From Magicicada septendecula (lineage: Eukaryota > Arthropoda > Insecta > Hemiptera > Cicadidae), in assembly GCA_034769895.1 (NCBI GenBank), contig CM068369.1, positions 147,643,574-147,707,573 on the forward strand: a DNA stretch of 64,000 nucleotides. The letters are read 5' to 3'. Position 1 is the stretch's first letter; each line of letters starts with the position of its first letter. This document shows positions 50,591 to 62,350 of the stretch, piece after piece. The translations under genes and the position numbers were made by a program. A model generated the notes under the pieces. That model did no database searches, was not told the origin of the DNA, and was given only the letters and a program-made list of their open reading frames with translations.

Positions 50591-50907
50591 AGTCTCATTA
50601 CTTTATTTACACACCTAGTACAATGTACATTGTACATTTTTCACTAAATTCGCATTAACATATGGAAGGTTTTCAGTGACGCCTTACTTAGCAAGTACTG
50701 ACATGTTTCAATACAAGTCGGCACGGGTTGCCGAGGTCCTACGTTTATGAAATTTTATTTACAATTGTTTTGACATCGTATAAATAAATTAAGAGGGTAT
50801 GCGTTCAAAAAAAACGACTTCGATTTTTTAGGACACCCTAATATATATATATATCATTTTCTATATAAGTAACTCGATGTTTCTTGCAGTAATTATATAA
50901 TTTGTGA

Positions 50908-51009
50908 TGTTTTCAATTTGTTTCTTCTGCAAGTAGATTATATTGTATATTCTTTTTAAAAAAAGAATATACAATATAATCTACTTGCAGAAGAAACAAA
51001 TTGAAAACA
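50908..51009. repeat. 102-bp palindrome, 50-bp perfect arms
   Basis: Arms 50908-50957 and 50960-51009 are exact reverse complements around an AA centre. The outer half of each arm contains TTTGTTTCTTCTGCAAGTAG. It lies 66 bp beyond the right end of the transposon, between two (TA)n runs. It could be a tiny fold-back element or a hairpin-RNA source. No transcript signal was seen. Confidence 0.95.
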
Positions 51010-51208
51010 ACACAATATATATATAACTCAAAGCCTGAGGACTTATGGGTACGGAATACAAATCCACACCGTTACACCGATTGCCACCAAAGTTTGCACA
51101 GGTGACCTTTGACACAAATAAAACAATACTGCCTTACTTGGAATTTGATATTTTGCCCCGTTCGGACTATTTAGGCCCTTTTAATTATGCCTTTTCGTTG
51201 ACGCGTAT

Positions 51209-51355
51209 AAAGATGTCAATAACACCATGGAGACCAGAATTAATTACCATAGTAACAAGTAAATAAACAAAAGATATTTAGCGGCATTGGAACTGTACCT
51301 TTATCCGTTCTTGCAGTTTTTAATATTTTTACTATGCGATTGTATCGATATGTTT
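51209..51355 (+). repeat. Local direct repeat, copy 1
   Basis: Shares TGGAGACCAGAATTAATTACC, ATTTAGCGGCATTGGAAC and ATGCGATTGTATCGA with 51477-51631, 268 bp downstream, in the same orientation. Confidence 0.8.
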
Positions 51356-51476
51356 TGTAATTTTGTATACAGATACGTCTTTATATTTTGTAATTGTCTT
51401 GAACAATTATAAAATTTATGTTTATACGTATTTCTGATGATGCAATAAGTAATGAAATATATTAAATACTACTACT

Positions 51477-51631
51477 AAAGATGTCAACAACACCATGGAG
51501 ACCAGAATTAATTACCATAGTAACAGATAAATAAACAAAAGCTATTTAGCGGCATTGGAACTACACATTTATCCATTCCTGCAGTACATTTTCGATGTTT
51601 TATATAATATGCGATTGTATCGAGATATCAC
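51477..51631 (+). repeat. Local direct repeat, copy 2
   Basis: Second copy of the 51209 repeat, roughly 85-90% similar by eye. No terminal signals, so it is possibly a tandem duplication inside an older element. Confidence 0.8.
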
Positions 51632-52083
51632 GATGTGGACAGTGTACTAATTGTAAATTGTCCTATTAATTAATGGAAAGCGAAAATACGTGTTGTTTTC
51701 GTTTGTAAGGCTAGGTGACAACGGTTTTTGGTTTTTAGTTTACTGCTGAATTAAATAAAAGCCATGGTTGAGGAAAACATAACGTTTAATGTGTTATACA
51801 ATGCTTCTAACACAGTAACACTTAAAACAAAGAATTTAGCGTTTTTTATTTAACAGGTACTTTATAAATATCTCCAAATGCTTTATAAACGGGTACTTTT
51901 AAATCTCAAAAGGCTGTTGCACCAACATAATAATTTAGTACAAGTTAAAATAGTACAAGTGTTGAAAACAGCTTTGGAGAGAATTTGACTAAGTACAAAA
52001 TTGTTATACGAGCTGACAGAACGCCAAATAGACATGGACAATAAAAATTATATTAAAATACTTATTAAAAGTCAAATATTAGC

Positions 52084-52107
52084 ATGCGAAGCCGCGGGTA
52101 ACAGCTA
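52084..52107 (+). other. Helitron-like 3' terminus
   Basis: GCGAAGCCGCGGGTAACAGCTAG, followed by T, resembles the 3' ends of many insect non-autonomous Helitrons, with CTAG as the CTRR terminus. No matching 5' end or proper hairpin was found. Confidence 0.35.
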
Positions 52108-52165
52108 GTTCTTTCTATAAATTAATTTGCTGAATATTCTCACGTAGGCTTCCGCGGCCAGTGTC

Positions 52166-52335
52166 CATTATATTTTAAAGTCATCTTCCGGTATGGACCG
52201 CGTGAAAAATGTCTTGTATGACAACGTTTCACTCATATTACAATGAGTATCCTCAGGTCTAAGTGGCCTGGAACATTGTCATACAAGACATTCTTGACGC
52301 GGTCCATACCGGAAGAAGACTTTAAAAATATAATG
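52166..52335. repeat. Second PLE-like inverted repeat with hammerhead-like core
   Basis: Arms 52166-52228 and 52272-52335 are imperfect reverse complements (about 90%) and include CTTCCGGTATGGACCGCGT and TGTCTTGTATGACAA. On the minus strand the loop edge reads CTGAGGA-T, then ACTCAT...ATGAGT, then GAAA (52256 down to 52227). This is the same CUGANGA-U-stem-GAAA order as the PLE hammerheads above. Stem I and a cleavage triplet are not convincing, so it is hammerhead-like only. Confidence 0.55.
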
Positions 52336-52623
52336 TGATGAAGTAGGCTGTGATAAAACATACACTATCTACTAACGTAAGTCAACTTGGAGATACCTTA
52401 TTCTCTTCGGTTATTTGGTAATTTTATTTTCAGTATTTGTAGATTTAAAATATTTTGTTAGACTTGAGACTAGTACTGCAGTGAATTTGTGCTGTTTTTC
52501 TGTATTTCTTTCCTATAGTCCTACGTATAAGAATGAATAAAGTCAATATGAAAATACATGTGTGTATATGTACACACACAAACGCACACACAATTGACTG
52601 TGACATAATTATTAGGGTAGACC

Positions 52624-52858
52624 GGGGCAATACCAACACCTTAAGACATTTTAAATTTTCTAATTTTTACAGTGACAGTTAGGTTTTTTATAAAAGTACC
52701 TAAAAATTAATTGGAATTTTCTGCATTCGTAGTTCATATAATATTATTAAACCAATCTAATTTATAACAAAAAAAAAATTTTCTGTAACCTTTGCTAGAT
52801 GTCGGTATTTCCCCTGTCACCGGGGTAATTCCAACATGCCTTTGGGGTAATGCGGACA
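52624..52858. repeat. Left subterminal motif array of the pogo element
   Basis: GGGGCAATACCAACA at 52624-52638 (+), TGTCGGTATTTCCCC at 52800-52814 (-), GGGGTAATTCCAACA at 52822-52836 (+), GGGGTAATGCGGACA at 52844-52858 (+). These are probable transposase-binding sites, inferred from repetition at both ends. Confidence 0.75.
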
Positions 52859-53004
52859 GTGGTAAGAAATAAGAAAGTAATTAGATTTCTGGTCAAACTT
52901 ATTTAATTGTTACAAAACTTTGTACGAAATCATTACAAATGTTTAAGAACACTGATAAAAAAATCAATCTTACAACCTAAAACATTGTTTTTGAGTAGGA
53001 AAAC

Positions 53005-55080
53005 TTAGTTTTTGGAACAAAAGTCACATGTATAATTTTCAGCCGAATCAAACCCACTGCAATCAGCCCATTTTCCACAAAACACACATCTAAACCATAG
53101 CTCAGTTTTGGTACCAAATTCACCACAAACTATACACGTTTCACTGTCTTTCGAAAATAAATCAATATTATCATCAGATTCGTTGTCATCGCATAACTTG
53201 GATTCATCAAATTCTTCCTCAGAAGACGATTCTTCAAAAGAATTTGTCTTCGACATCTTTTCTTTATTTTATTTTCCCCTTTGACTATAGCACTACATTT
53301 TGCTTTGTTCAATTTTATGTGCGATTTCTTTCAACTTTTTCTGGCTTACTTTTCTTACTCTTCAAAATTTTTAGTTTTTGTTTTGGAACAATCTTTGGAT
53401 CCCCAACAACTTCTCCAGTCTATGCTTGACTTTCATATCCTTAATTTCTTTTTTCTTCTTAGCTTCCTCTAACACCGCTTTCATAGGAGTAGCAGTCATA
53501 ATTATTGAGTGTTGCTTTCTGTTACCTTTTCGGATTTGTTTGTCACTATTGTGTAGTGGTTGGAGAGAAGATAATGATTCTAGGGCTTCTTTGAAATGGG
53601 ATGGTTCTTGAGTAAATTCCGTGCGAGACTTTGCATCGGAATTCGGCTTTGAAGTACCAACTTCCGGATTTGCATACAGACCTGTTAAATTTAAACAGGT
53701 CTTTTTCTTGGTTTCAGGGTTCTTTACGATCTCTGTTGGTTCATTTCCTGAAAGGTGTGAAGTTTCAACACACTTACTATTAAGGTTTCCAGGCTCCTGG
53801 GGGACAGCATCACAGCCTTCATCAACAGTTTCGTCAGTTATTGGGTCGTCTACATTTTCTTGGTCGATGATGATTGGAGTTTGAATCTCTGTTTCAGAGA
53901 TGAAGTCCAAGTCACTGAACTTTTCAGGCTTAAAAGGAATGATTCCCGCTGCACTGGACCCTGAAACACCTTTCTCCATTGTTGCTACTTTGATGTATGC
54001 TTCATTGAAGATAGAAGCATGTCGTACACCGAAATCTTCTAAAACCTGTTAGCCCTTAAGAACCTGTCACACTGAATGTTAAACGCTTTTTTGAGAGGGC
54101 CATAAAATGATAAATCCAAAGGCTGCAGTCTGTGTGAAGTATGTGGGGGTATGGAGACGACATGTATATGATTAGCCCTACAAAACTCATAACTATCAAG
54201 TGAGATATGACTACCGTGGTTGTCCATAATCAGCAACACGGGATCTTCCTCAGTTGGTTTTGCATTGTCTTTAAAATGTTTGAGCCAATCCAAGAAGAGG
54301 TCTTCATTTGACCATCCATTATGAGAGCATTTGTAGATGGCCCCAGCTGGCCCACCCCTTTCCAATCGAGGAGACATCCTTTTCCGAGGATAGATAAACA
54401 GGTGGGATATATGCTCCAGCAGCACTTAAAGTACAGACTACTGTTATGTTCCTCCCTCGTTCCCAACTTGTTACAGATCCTACCTGATGTTGCCCTTTAG
54501 GAGCTAATACCTTTCCAGGTTTTTGCACTGTTGAAATCCCTGTTTCATCCATGTTAAATAATCTGGTCGCTTTAAAAGGATGTTCCTTATAAACTTCCTC
54601 CAAGTTTGTAAAAAACAAATCCACTTCAGATTTGTTAAAAGCAAGAACTCTGTTGAGACTTGTTGCAGAGGGCTGTCTTAGGGTTAAGGTTGGATTTCTT
54701 TTGCGAAATCCAGCAACCCAGTCCTCGCCAGCCATTTTGGTTTCTTTATTAAAATTATGTTTAATATTTAGCTCTTCAGCTAGATCATAGGCAAGTCGCC
54801 GTAAGTCAGTTAATGTAATACCATAGAAATGGTTTGATAATTGCTTTATATGATCAGCTAATATGCTTTCTTGTTCAGGGGTAAAATAGGATTTTCTACC
54901 CAAGGCTGGTTTAGCTGTGGATTTTGATTGTAGGCGGTCGTGAATAGTGATTCTTGGGATGCCTGTTTCGGCTGCCACACTTTTCACCGATCTTCCACTT
55001 GCAACCAATTCAAAAGCCCTTTTAAGGGTTTCCTCATCCCATTTACTTCTCTCAGTAGTTCTTTTTCTCGATCTCAGCAT
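53005..55080 (-). pseudogene. pogo/Tigger-like transposase with zinc-finger tail
   Basis: Read from ATG 55080: a psq-type HTH ([20 protein letters not shown], then [16 protein letters not shown]); a CENP-B-type HTH ([19 protein letters not shown]); and a DDE domain with D in FNMDETGI, D in [10 protein letters not shown] and the third D in [11 protein letters not shown] Ser/Glu/Pro-rich region (53979-53371) follows, then a Cys-rich tail (CIVCGEFG...WFRCVFCGKWADC...YTCDFC, 53256-53005) resembling a PHD finger. Frameshifts lie near 54400 and 54040, and a stop lies between the last two pieces. The acceptor-like GTCTTCCAG just before the ATG could end a 5' UTR intron. Confidence 0.85.
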
Positions 55081-55145
55081 CTGGAAGACATTCAAAACAA
55101 ACATTTAGATACTAGCGATCCTATAAAAAATTATATGATAACTGC

Positions 55146-55557
55146 GGAAATATCGACACGCTGTCGATATTTCCCCGTAGTGGTATGTCGACATTACCCC
55201 GGGAGGACAATATGGCGGATATATAATGCTACAGACTACTCTATACCTCAAATTTTGACAACAGTTATACTAAAATGTTCGTTAAAATATGTACTTTCTA
55301 GTAAGTTGTGTGATATTATTCTTAAACAGTTAGTAAAACCCTTACCTTAATTAGTATAGAAGTCAAATTTTAGATCAAAAACTGGGAAAATACGTTTTAC
55401 TTCATGACACAACAACTACTTCCCTTAGACGACAGAAACGCACTGAGCGCTAGTTTCAGTGTCTACCACAAGGTAGCAACACCATTCAGCTCCACTTGTC
55501 ACTAAAACTACGACCAAAAAGTACTGTGTCGGTATTGCCCCAGGTGTCGGAATTGCT
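55146..55557. repeat. Right subterminal motif array of the pogo element
   Basis: Sites: GGAAATATCGACA at 55146-55158 (+, partial), TGTCGATATTTCCCC at 55162-55176 (-), TGTCGACATTACCCC at 55186-55200 (-), TGTCGGTATTGCCCC at 55527-55541 (-), TGTCGGAATTGCTG at 55545-55558 (-, partial). They mirror the left array. Confidence 0.75.
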
Positions 55558-55762
55558 GAATATTCCCATAATAAACTCCATAACGGAGAATAAACAATGC
55601 ACACATATTTATTTAAGTTCACATAAACGTGAATAATCAAGCAAACTTTCGAAAAGTAATTTTCGGTGTCATCTGTAACTATGTGTTAATGTCATAAATC
55701 ACAATATATTCTTTACTGATATTTTATAGGGTATATTGTGTTTGCCTTGCTACACTTTAGAC

Positions 55763-56174
55763 CAGTGGTTGCCAACCTTTCCGGACCCGCGTACCACTTT
55801 GTTCTTCCGAGTTCATTTCGACTACCACCGAAGCTTAAAGAAAGGGTATTGGGGTTTTCTCAATAAAAAACGTGATACAAAATGAATAGTAGACCTATAT
55901 CTTATTATTCCTAGTTATGTATAATTATTTAAATATATTATTCTATACGAGCAGTCATCTAATGAAATATTACCGCAAAGCGTTTAGGTTGTGTTTTTAC
56001 AAGCGTAATTGATTTAAATCATGTCCGATGAAAATTTATTGTTGTTTTGAACAAAAATTTTTAAATTTATTTTATTAAGTAAATAATTGTTTCCTAGCTA
56101 GGTCTTCTTGCGTACTACCTTGGATCCCTCTGCGTACCACTAGTGGTACGCGTACCACCGGTTGGGAATCCCTG
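55763..56174. mobile_element. hAT-type MITE (412 bp)
   Basis: The left end CAGTGGTTGCCAACC mirrors the right end GGTTGGGAATCCCTG, a classic hAT terminus (CAGnGGTTCCCAACC). GCGTACCAC recurs inside both ends. The flanks CTTTAGAC (55755-55762) and CTTTAGAG (56175-56182) are an 8-bp target duplication with one mismatch. No coding capacity. Confidence 0.88.
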
Positions 56175-56182
56175 CTTTAGAG

Positions 56183-58600
56183 GACGATTACTCTTCTTCA
56201 TTACTAGCGTTTCCCAAAAGATAGTTGATTAAAACATTAATGTTGTACCATTTTTTTTTATATAATTTTATCACACTTCAATCACCTTAAAAAAATTAAT
56301 CGGAATTATCAGTCAAAGTTAGCTGATTACTATTTAAATAAATAATTATCGACATGCCATTATATTCCTGAAAACAACCTACTATAGACAGTTAATACTT
56401 TTACCTAATAGTTTGTGTCGTCTAAAACCTCATGATACCATTGGTAACGTAAATCTTATAAATGATATTCTCTATATAATGACAGTTATTTGTGTTTCAC
56501 ACCAGCTCAACACTCACACACCTATACATATCAAATTTATAATTTATAATTACTCTGTAAATTAAAATATTTCTTGGCAGTGGTAAATGTTACAGTCACC
56601 CAGGCTTGATATACTTCCTGTGTATAACCCGACACTGGTTCAAGGTTTTTCAGCTTGCATGTTACACAAGATTCACTTCATTGCAGATTTTGTCAACAGA
56701 CATAATTTTACTATAGTTTTTTACTGCAATAACCTGCTTATGAAATATTTTAAAACTTATCTAGAAGCCACACAAAAATTATTGTTAAGTAGCAGTTTCA
56801 GTATTCGGGTTATTTAGAAAATTAAAATTATGTTGTAATTTCGGTTATATAATTCTGGGTTATGTTTTACCCCTTCACGTTCTGTAAAAATTTATCACTT
56901 TACAATAATCAATTTCGTTTATCACGTTCACTCTGCTTTTACACAGGGTTAAGTTCAAACATAATAAAGTCTTTCCGCGTTCGTAAGTTATGAAATTATG
57001 TAGGTGTAAACTGTTTTCTCTGGCATTCAGGTATGGTAAAACTGAACGGAGATGGATGGTCATAAGTAGCATATTTAAAGAAGAAATGCGTTACAAAAGT
57101 GGATAAACACAAAAATGTCTTGAATAAAATAATAATCGCTGGCAAAAAAAACTTTCAAGACAAATATTGTTATCTAACGGGTATCTAGTGGCTATCGTAT
57201 CTATAATTAACTAGGTCGTGATTTAACCTAATTAAATGCCTCAAACGTTGGTCGTCAATTTGTTATAAACTATGTTTATTATTATTATGAATTCGGTGTA
57301 ATTTGAGTTCGTTTGTATGTTGTTTCGTTGAACACGTAAGTTGGTTGGTGTGTTGCTTGGGTTCGCGGAATGTGTATTATAATTCTGTTCTTTGCTCGTC
57401 GCTGAGAAGAACCTATTGGTGTACCCTTTCACTGAAAAACATAAGTATTGGTTTATCTAAATACTTACTTGTGACGGTTGGTTAATAGTAATGTTGAGGT
57501 GTATTATGTATTACTAGTAATAAAGTGAGAATAATTCAAATCAACTTATTGCCGCCGCCACTGCTGCCAACCATGGGTGTCGTTCACCTAAGCTGTAAAG
57601 TCTTAGTCTAATACAATAATAGTCAAACTATTGGATTGGTTATGAATTGATTTTTTATTCATCGAACTCATTATTAATGATTACTGTTATACAATAATAT
57701 TGTTTAATTTCTTTTAAAATTTTAATATTGTTGATGGACTCTTTCAAATAATTAGATCTCAGGGTTTCCAGACTGAATCGGACTATCTACCGTTCTGGAC
57801 GTGAACATTTCGCTATATTAATTAATAAATAACGCAGGTTCTTTTAGACTGCAAGATACACTCAAATCAAAACAATGCACTACTATGATAGTTAGTATTA
57901 GGAGAGTGATGACATTATTATAATTCTTTAACAAAAAAACATAAACATTGGACAAGTATTCCTTAATGGAATTGTAGGTTAAGTTGGTTTCATTGTAACC
58001 TAACTCACTTGATTTTAAATGATTAATAATTCCTTAGATATGCTAACAGCTTCGTAGAACACAGTTATAATGGGAATCTAGTGGTACTTTCATAATTTTA
58101 TCTTCTTATATTTGGAAATAAACAAACTAACAGGTATTTGGAAATTACCCACTCATATGGTTGATGAGTATGTTACATTTAGCTATAATCTTACATTTAA
58201 ACACAATATAACGTTTAAGATACACAATATAACGCTAAGATACTATAGGTCCAGGGTTTCTTTTAATTCCCTCATCGACGATTCAATGTCTTTTATTCTA
58301 CAAGTTCATTTAATTAATTAGAAGGTTAAAGTTTGTTAATGATCAACTCTTTTTTTCTTAATTGTTTGTTTTAATTATTAAAATCCTTTTTCCATCTACT
58401 GTAGGTTGGGTTATATTTGATCTAAGTTTATTAATTAAATTCGGTAATAGCGTTCCTTAATTATTGAATTACTTATTTAAAATATTTGCTACGGTCACTG
58501 ATACTTGCGTATTAAGTCATTCTGGTAGTATCACTATTTCACAAAATTTTCTTTTTTATTTGAATGAAATTAATTTTGATTAATTCATTCTCGCTCACTA
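56183..58600. other. Unassigned AT-rich sequence
   Basis: No coding domain, repeat pair or RNA gene recognised. Confidence 0.4.
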
Positions 58601-58970
58601 CCTATGCGCACATACTCCGATTAAGATCACTACTTAAAGAAAACTTTCACAATCCCTATATCCGACCTAACCTCAACTTGGCGTTTCGAGGTTAGATGCT
58701 TTCGTCAGCTGTCGGCTGTCAATTCAGTACTTTTTGGTTACGATGACCAGCGTGGTGTCTGCGTCGAGGCTTGAGATGAACTGATGATCTTACCTGTGTC
58801 AAGATCCCGTACCTAGTAATTAATAACGGGTCCTGATTGGTCAATTGTTATAATTTCCGTGTTCATTCGGAATATCTCGGCAAAATAGACGCTTCTTGGC
58901 ATCATCTAACTGGGGTCGAGGCTACGATTTTTTGGGCCGCACTAGTACGCCCACGGGCTTGTAATTAATT
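58601..58970. other. Less AT-rich island
   Basis: Clearly higher GC than its surroundings, with a sharp border into T-rich DNA at about 58970. The minus strand has a good splice-donor-like CACAG/GTAAGATC near 58790. No open frame identifies it. It could be an untranslated exon or part of a retroelement terminal repeat. Confidence 0.3.
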
Positions 58971-61000
58971 CTTTTTCTTATAATTTAAATTATTCGTTTA
59001 TAAATAGACTGATACTCTTTTCATGACTACTATCGTTTTTATCTTTTTATGACGAGTATTTTGGTTACCCACACCATATAGTTCTGATAAGGATTAATAA
59101 AATAAATTTCTTACTATTTCTTAGGAACTAATTACATATCTTATTTTCTACCTTATTCTATTTATATTGTTCATTTTCTGATAAATAGTTATCATGTTTA
59201 TTTAGTTATTAACTATCACCCCTTCTCCTTAAAATTTTAGGCGATAATTCGCTAAAATTGTCACCCTTCATTTAGGCCTACTTCCATATTTTTTTTCTAT
59301 GTTTTTATCACCTTCTTATATTAAGGATTCTTATATTTATTACACTCTTTTTCTTCACTTTTGTTCTTTGTGGTAGCTTATCAATACTGTACAGTAGTTT
59401 ATTCACATCATTATTTAATTATTATTCCTAATTATTACTTTACTTTTGACTAGATTCTTGGTCTATTGTCATTCTAAGTGTTTATTACTTATTTCATAAT
59501 CTTAGGGGTTTGTAATCCATATTTGTTGTGGTCTATCTATAATGAACTAATCATTACCACTTCTGATTATATCAGCACTATTATTTTTTTATTTTTATTT
59601 TAATTACGTTTTCTCTGACTATTATTCAGTATACTTGGGTGTTACATTTTTCTTATTTGATTTTTTCACCTTTATCTTTTTATTATGTCTATTTTGTGTC
59701 AGTGTTATTATAGCAATGTTAATACTTGGCAGTGTTTAGTTCTGCTCTTATATTTTGACATTTGTTTGAATTTATCTAAACTTCCTGCATCTAGCATCAG
59801 CTATAGTTTACCTATAATTTACATTATTATTATTATTATTATTATTAATTTAATGACAATAAACATTGATTTGCCTCACATGAATGTGATTATGTCTTAG
59901 TTAATATCATTGACTGAGTCCCTATTCTTTTGTCATAGTTTTATGTGTGATTTTTGTTGTTCCAGGTACCCATAGTATGCTATACTCTTGGTCACATTAA
60001 TTTACATAAAACAATGACAATATACTGTACTCAAGTTTCTTTATATTATAACGTTTTGTAAATGGAATGCTCTTTATAGTCTCTAGTTTGTTTACACTCC
60101 AATACATTTTAGTTTAACATCATTCCAGTCACTGCTTTTTACTATTTTATTGGAAAGCTGTTGATAGTTTAGGTTATCTTGGATTCCCAACAATGGTTGA
60201 ACCTCAGATTGTGTTTGTTACTTATTGTATGACTCTTTACATTTACTTAAAGCTGATTTTATTGTTTATTGTTATTTTTCTTTTTTGTTACTACCTCAAC
60301 CTTTATTGTTGAGTAATAGTTGTCTTTGAGAATTTTATTTCTACTTTACAAATTTTACTAGTCCTTTGGACATTATCTTGTTGTCATTCTTATACATTAC
60401 TATTTTATACATTTACAACTCTTATATTCACTCTCCCTCTTAATTTTTACTATCAATATTTTACTTTTGAGTTCCGGTTGTACCGTCAAGTCATTAAAAT
60501 CAGTTTATTAATAGTTTTATATCAGTGTCAAGTCACAGCTTAGGGTTTTAAATCAAGTCTTTTAAATCACTTTTATTTTCTTTATCATTATTAATACTTT
60601 ATTCTTATGGTTTATTTTGTTCTTATCATTACTAGATCCTTCTTGTATCTGATTTGATTTTGTTTTCCCTATTCACACTGATTCTTTTATTCTCCTTAAT
60701 AAATTTCTTCTTGTTATAAATGTTGTAGTTTTCTTCTCACTGTCTGATCTATTGGGTATTTGGGTCAACGTTGTCTTGTCTTTAGTTGTCTTCGCTTCTT
60801 CTATAATACATTTCCTTATTAATTATAATTTATTTTATTCCCTTAGTTTAATCATAATTTTTCCTATGTTCTTGGTTACATGTTCTTCTTCTGTTGTTTA
60901 CTTTGTTTTGGATAGTTTATAATCCGTTTGTTTTACATTGGGTTTTGGGTGAGTTATATGTACCGTTACAATATATGACCTAGAATAAAAATACTCCATA
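58971..61000. other. Strongly T-rich strand, block 1
   Basis: The given strand is dominated by T with few A-only runs, unlike most of the window. (TTA)n lies at about 59823-59848. No ORF or motif. It may be the antisense of an A-rich retroelement or a long intron. Unresolved. Confidence 0.4.
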
Positions 61001-62350
61001 CTCCATACAATAACACAACAGAAATATGCGACTATGTACTTATTATGTACCTATATATAGTATATACCTTATAGTATGTATATATATTGTAACAATCAGA
61101 ATAGTTACGGGTGTATCTTACGAACTGCGGATAACGAAATAAGTTACCCTTCAAAACTTGGTTGTACTCGTTAATCGGTTCGTAAATGTCCTTATGTTGT
61201 GACTATTAATTATATTAGTTATTTTGTTGTCGTTTCCTGTGTTCTCGTTCAGTATTCGTTGATTAGCAACGATTGTATAGGAACGAGAATTTAGTGTGTC
61301 ACCGTCCGTTTGAAATCGGCGAGTGAATAATATTTGTTTAGTAATGGTCAAATAGATCGTGTAAGCAGCCCGCTGGATCTACTTTCGTGTCTGGATGTCC
61401 TTGCGCCTTCCTCATATTTTCTCTTCTGGTTCCTGTAATTAATAGTCTTTATAATTACTTTATTGGAATAAAATAGGACTGGTACGACTGACAAATTATA
61501 TCTTTTATTCGTAATTTCTTTGGAACATTGGTCAAATTACCGTTTCATTATTCGAGGATTTACAATTGGATGAGTTCATCCGCCGTAACAAATAGTCCGT
61601 AATAACAAAGACAATTCACAATATATATATTTTATGTTTCTCGGGTAATGGGTACTTGGAGTTGCTAGGAAAGATAGAAAATATGCTTCTACTTAAAAAT
61701 ACAATGCATTACAAAATATATTTACTTCTTATCGACTAATAAAATGTATATAATAATGTTTTCCAAAGTTGTTCGCTTACAGTTTGCAACAGTGCCTTCA
61801 GTAACATCACATGGCGGACCATTGAGTTCTCACCTCAGAAAAATACGTTCTTTAAATTCCAATTAAAGTGTTTTAAATAAAGTCTTAGTTATAGTAGTTT
61901 ATAATAATAGTTGGTATATAGCCTCTTTTATCTGGAACAGCTATGTTTTTTAGTGGAAATTGTGTTGTGATGTTATGTAGTATTCTGCTGGAATTAACCA
62001 AAATTTCTCACCGTTGCTGTGTATATACGGGATGGACGCTTCTGAGTTGGGTATCTATTTTCTCAGATTCTCGTTAGTGTGTTGGTTTATCTTGGTTCTG
62101 GTGTCGTGTCATGTGTTGTCGATCTTTTCGGTATTACTTTTATCGGAATCGCCTCTCCTGGAGTAAGTTTTCACTCTTTTAATATTAATTTTTTACTGCC
62201 AGCAATATGCTGTTGAAGTTTTCAGTTTTAAATCTAACAATCCCACTGTCTCTCTAAAAAAAATATTTAAATCTCGTTGGTGACCTAGCTTTTGGTATTT
62301 TTGATTGGTCTAGAGCCTTGACCCCACGTCACGTGACTAAGTTATTTTTG
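61001..62350. other. Non-skewed stretch between T-rich blocks
   Basis: Mixed composition with a GC-richer patch at 62030-62170 and at 62290-62340 (GACCCCACGTCACGTGAC). A 66-codon minus frame at 61151-61351 has no recognised motif. Confidence 0.35.

Larger units (their letters stand above)
48632..50841 (-). mobile_element. DNA transposon with hAT-like transposase in a (TA)n tract
   Basis: The ends mirror each other: TAGGGTCTCC (48632) and, read inward on the minus strand, TAGGGTGTCC (from 50841). Further in both ends share ACGCATACCCTC and then CGTGCCGACT (48761-48770; complement at about 50716-50725). Both sides abut runs of TA, so the target duplication, if any, is hidden in the microsatellite. 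The interior holds a single transposase-like gene on the minus strand. About 2.2 kb. Confidence 0.75.
52615..55568 (-). mobile_element. pogo-type DNA transposon
   Basis: About 2.95 kb, flanked by TA on both sides (52613-52614 and 55569-55570). It carries a pogo/Tigger-like transposase on the minus strand. The outermost sequences are only partly similar (TTATTAGGGTAGAC against TTATTATGGGAATA). Both ends hold several copies of a 15-bp motif, GGGGYAATnCCrACA, in mirror arrangement. Confidence 0.75.
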
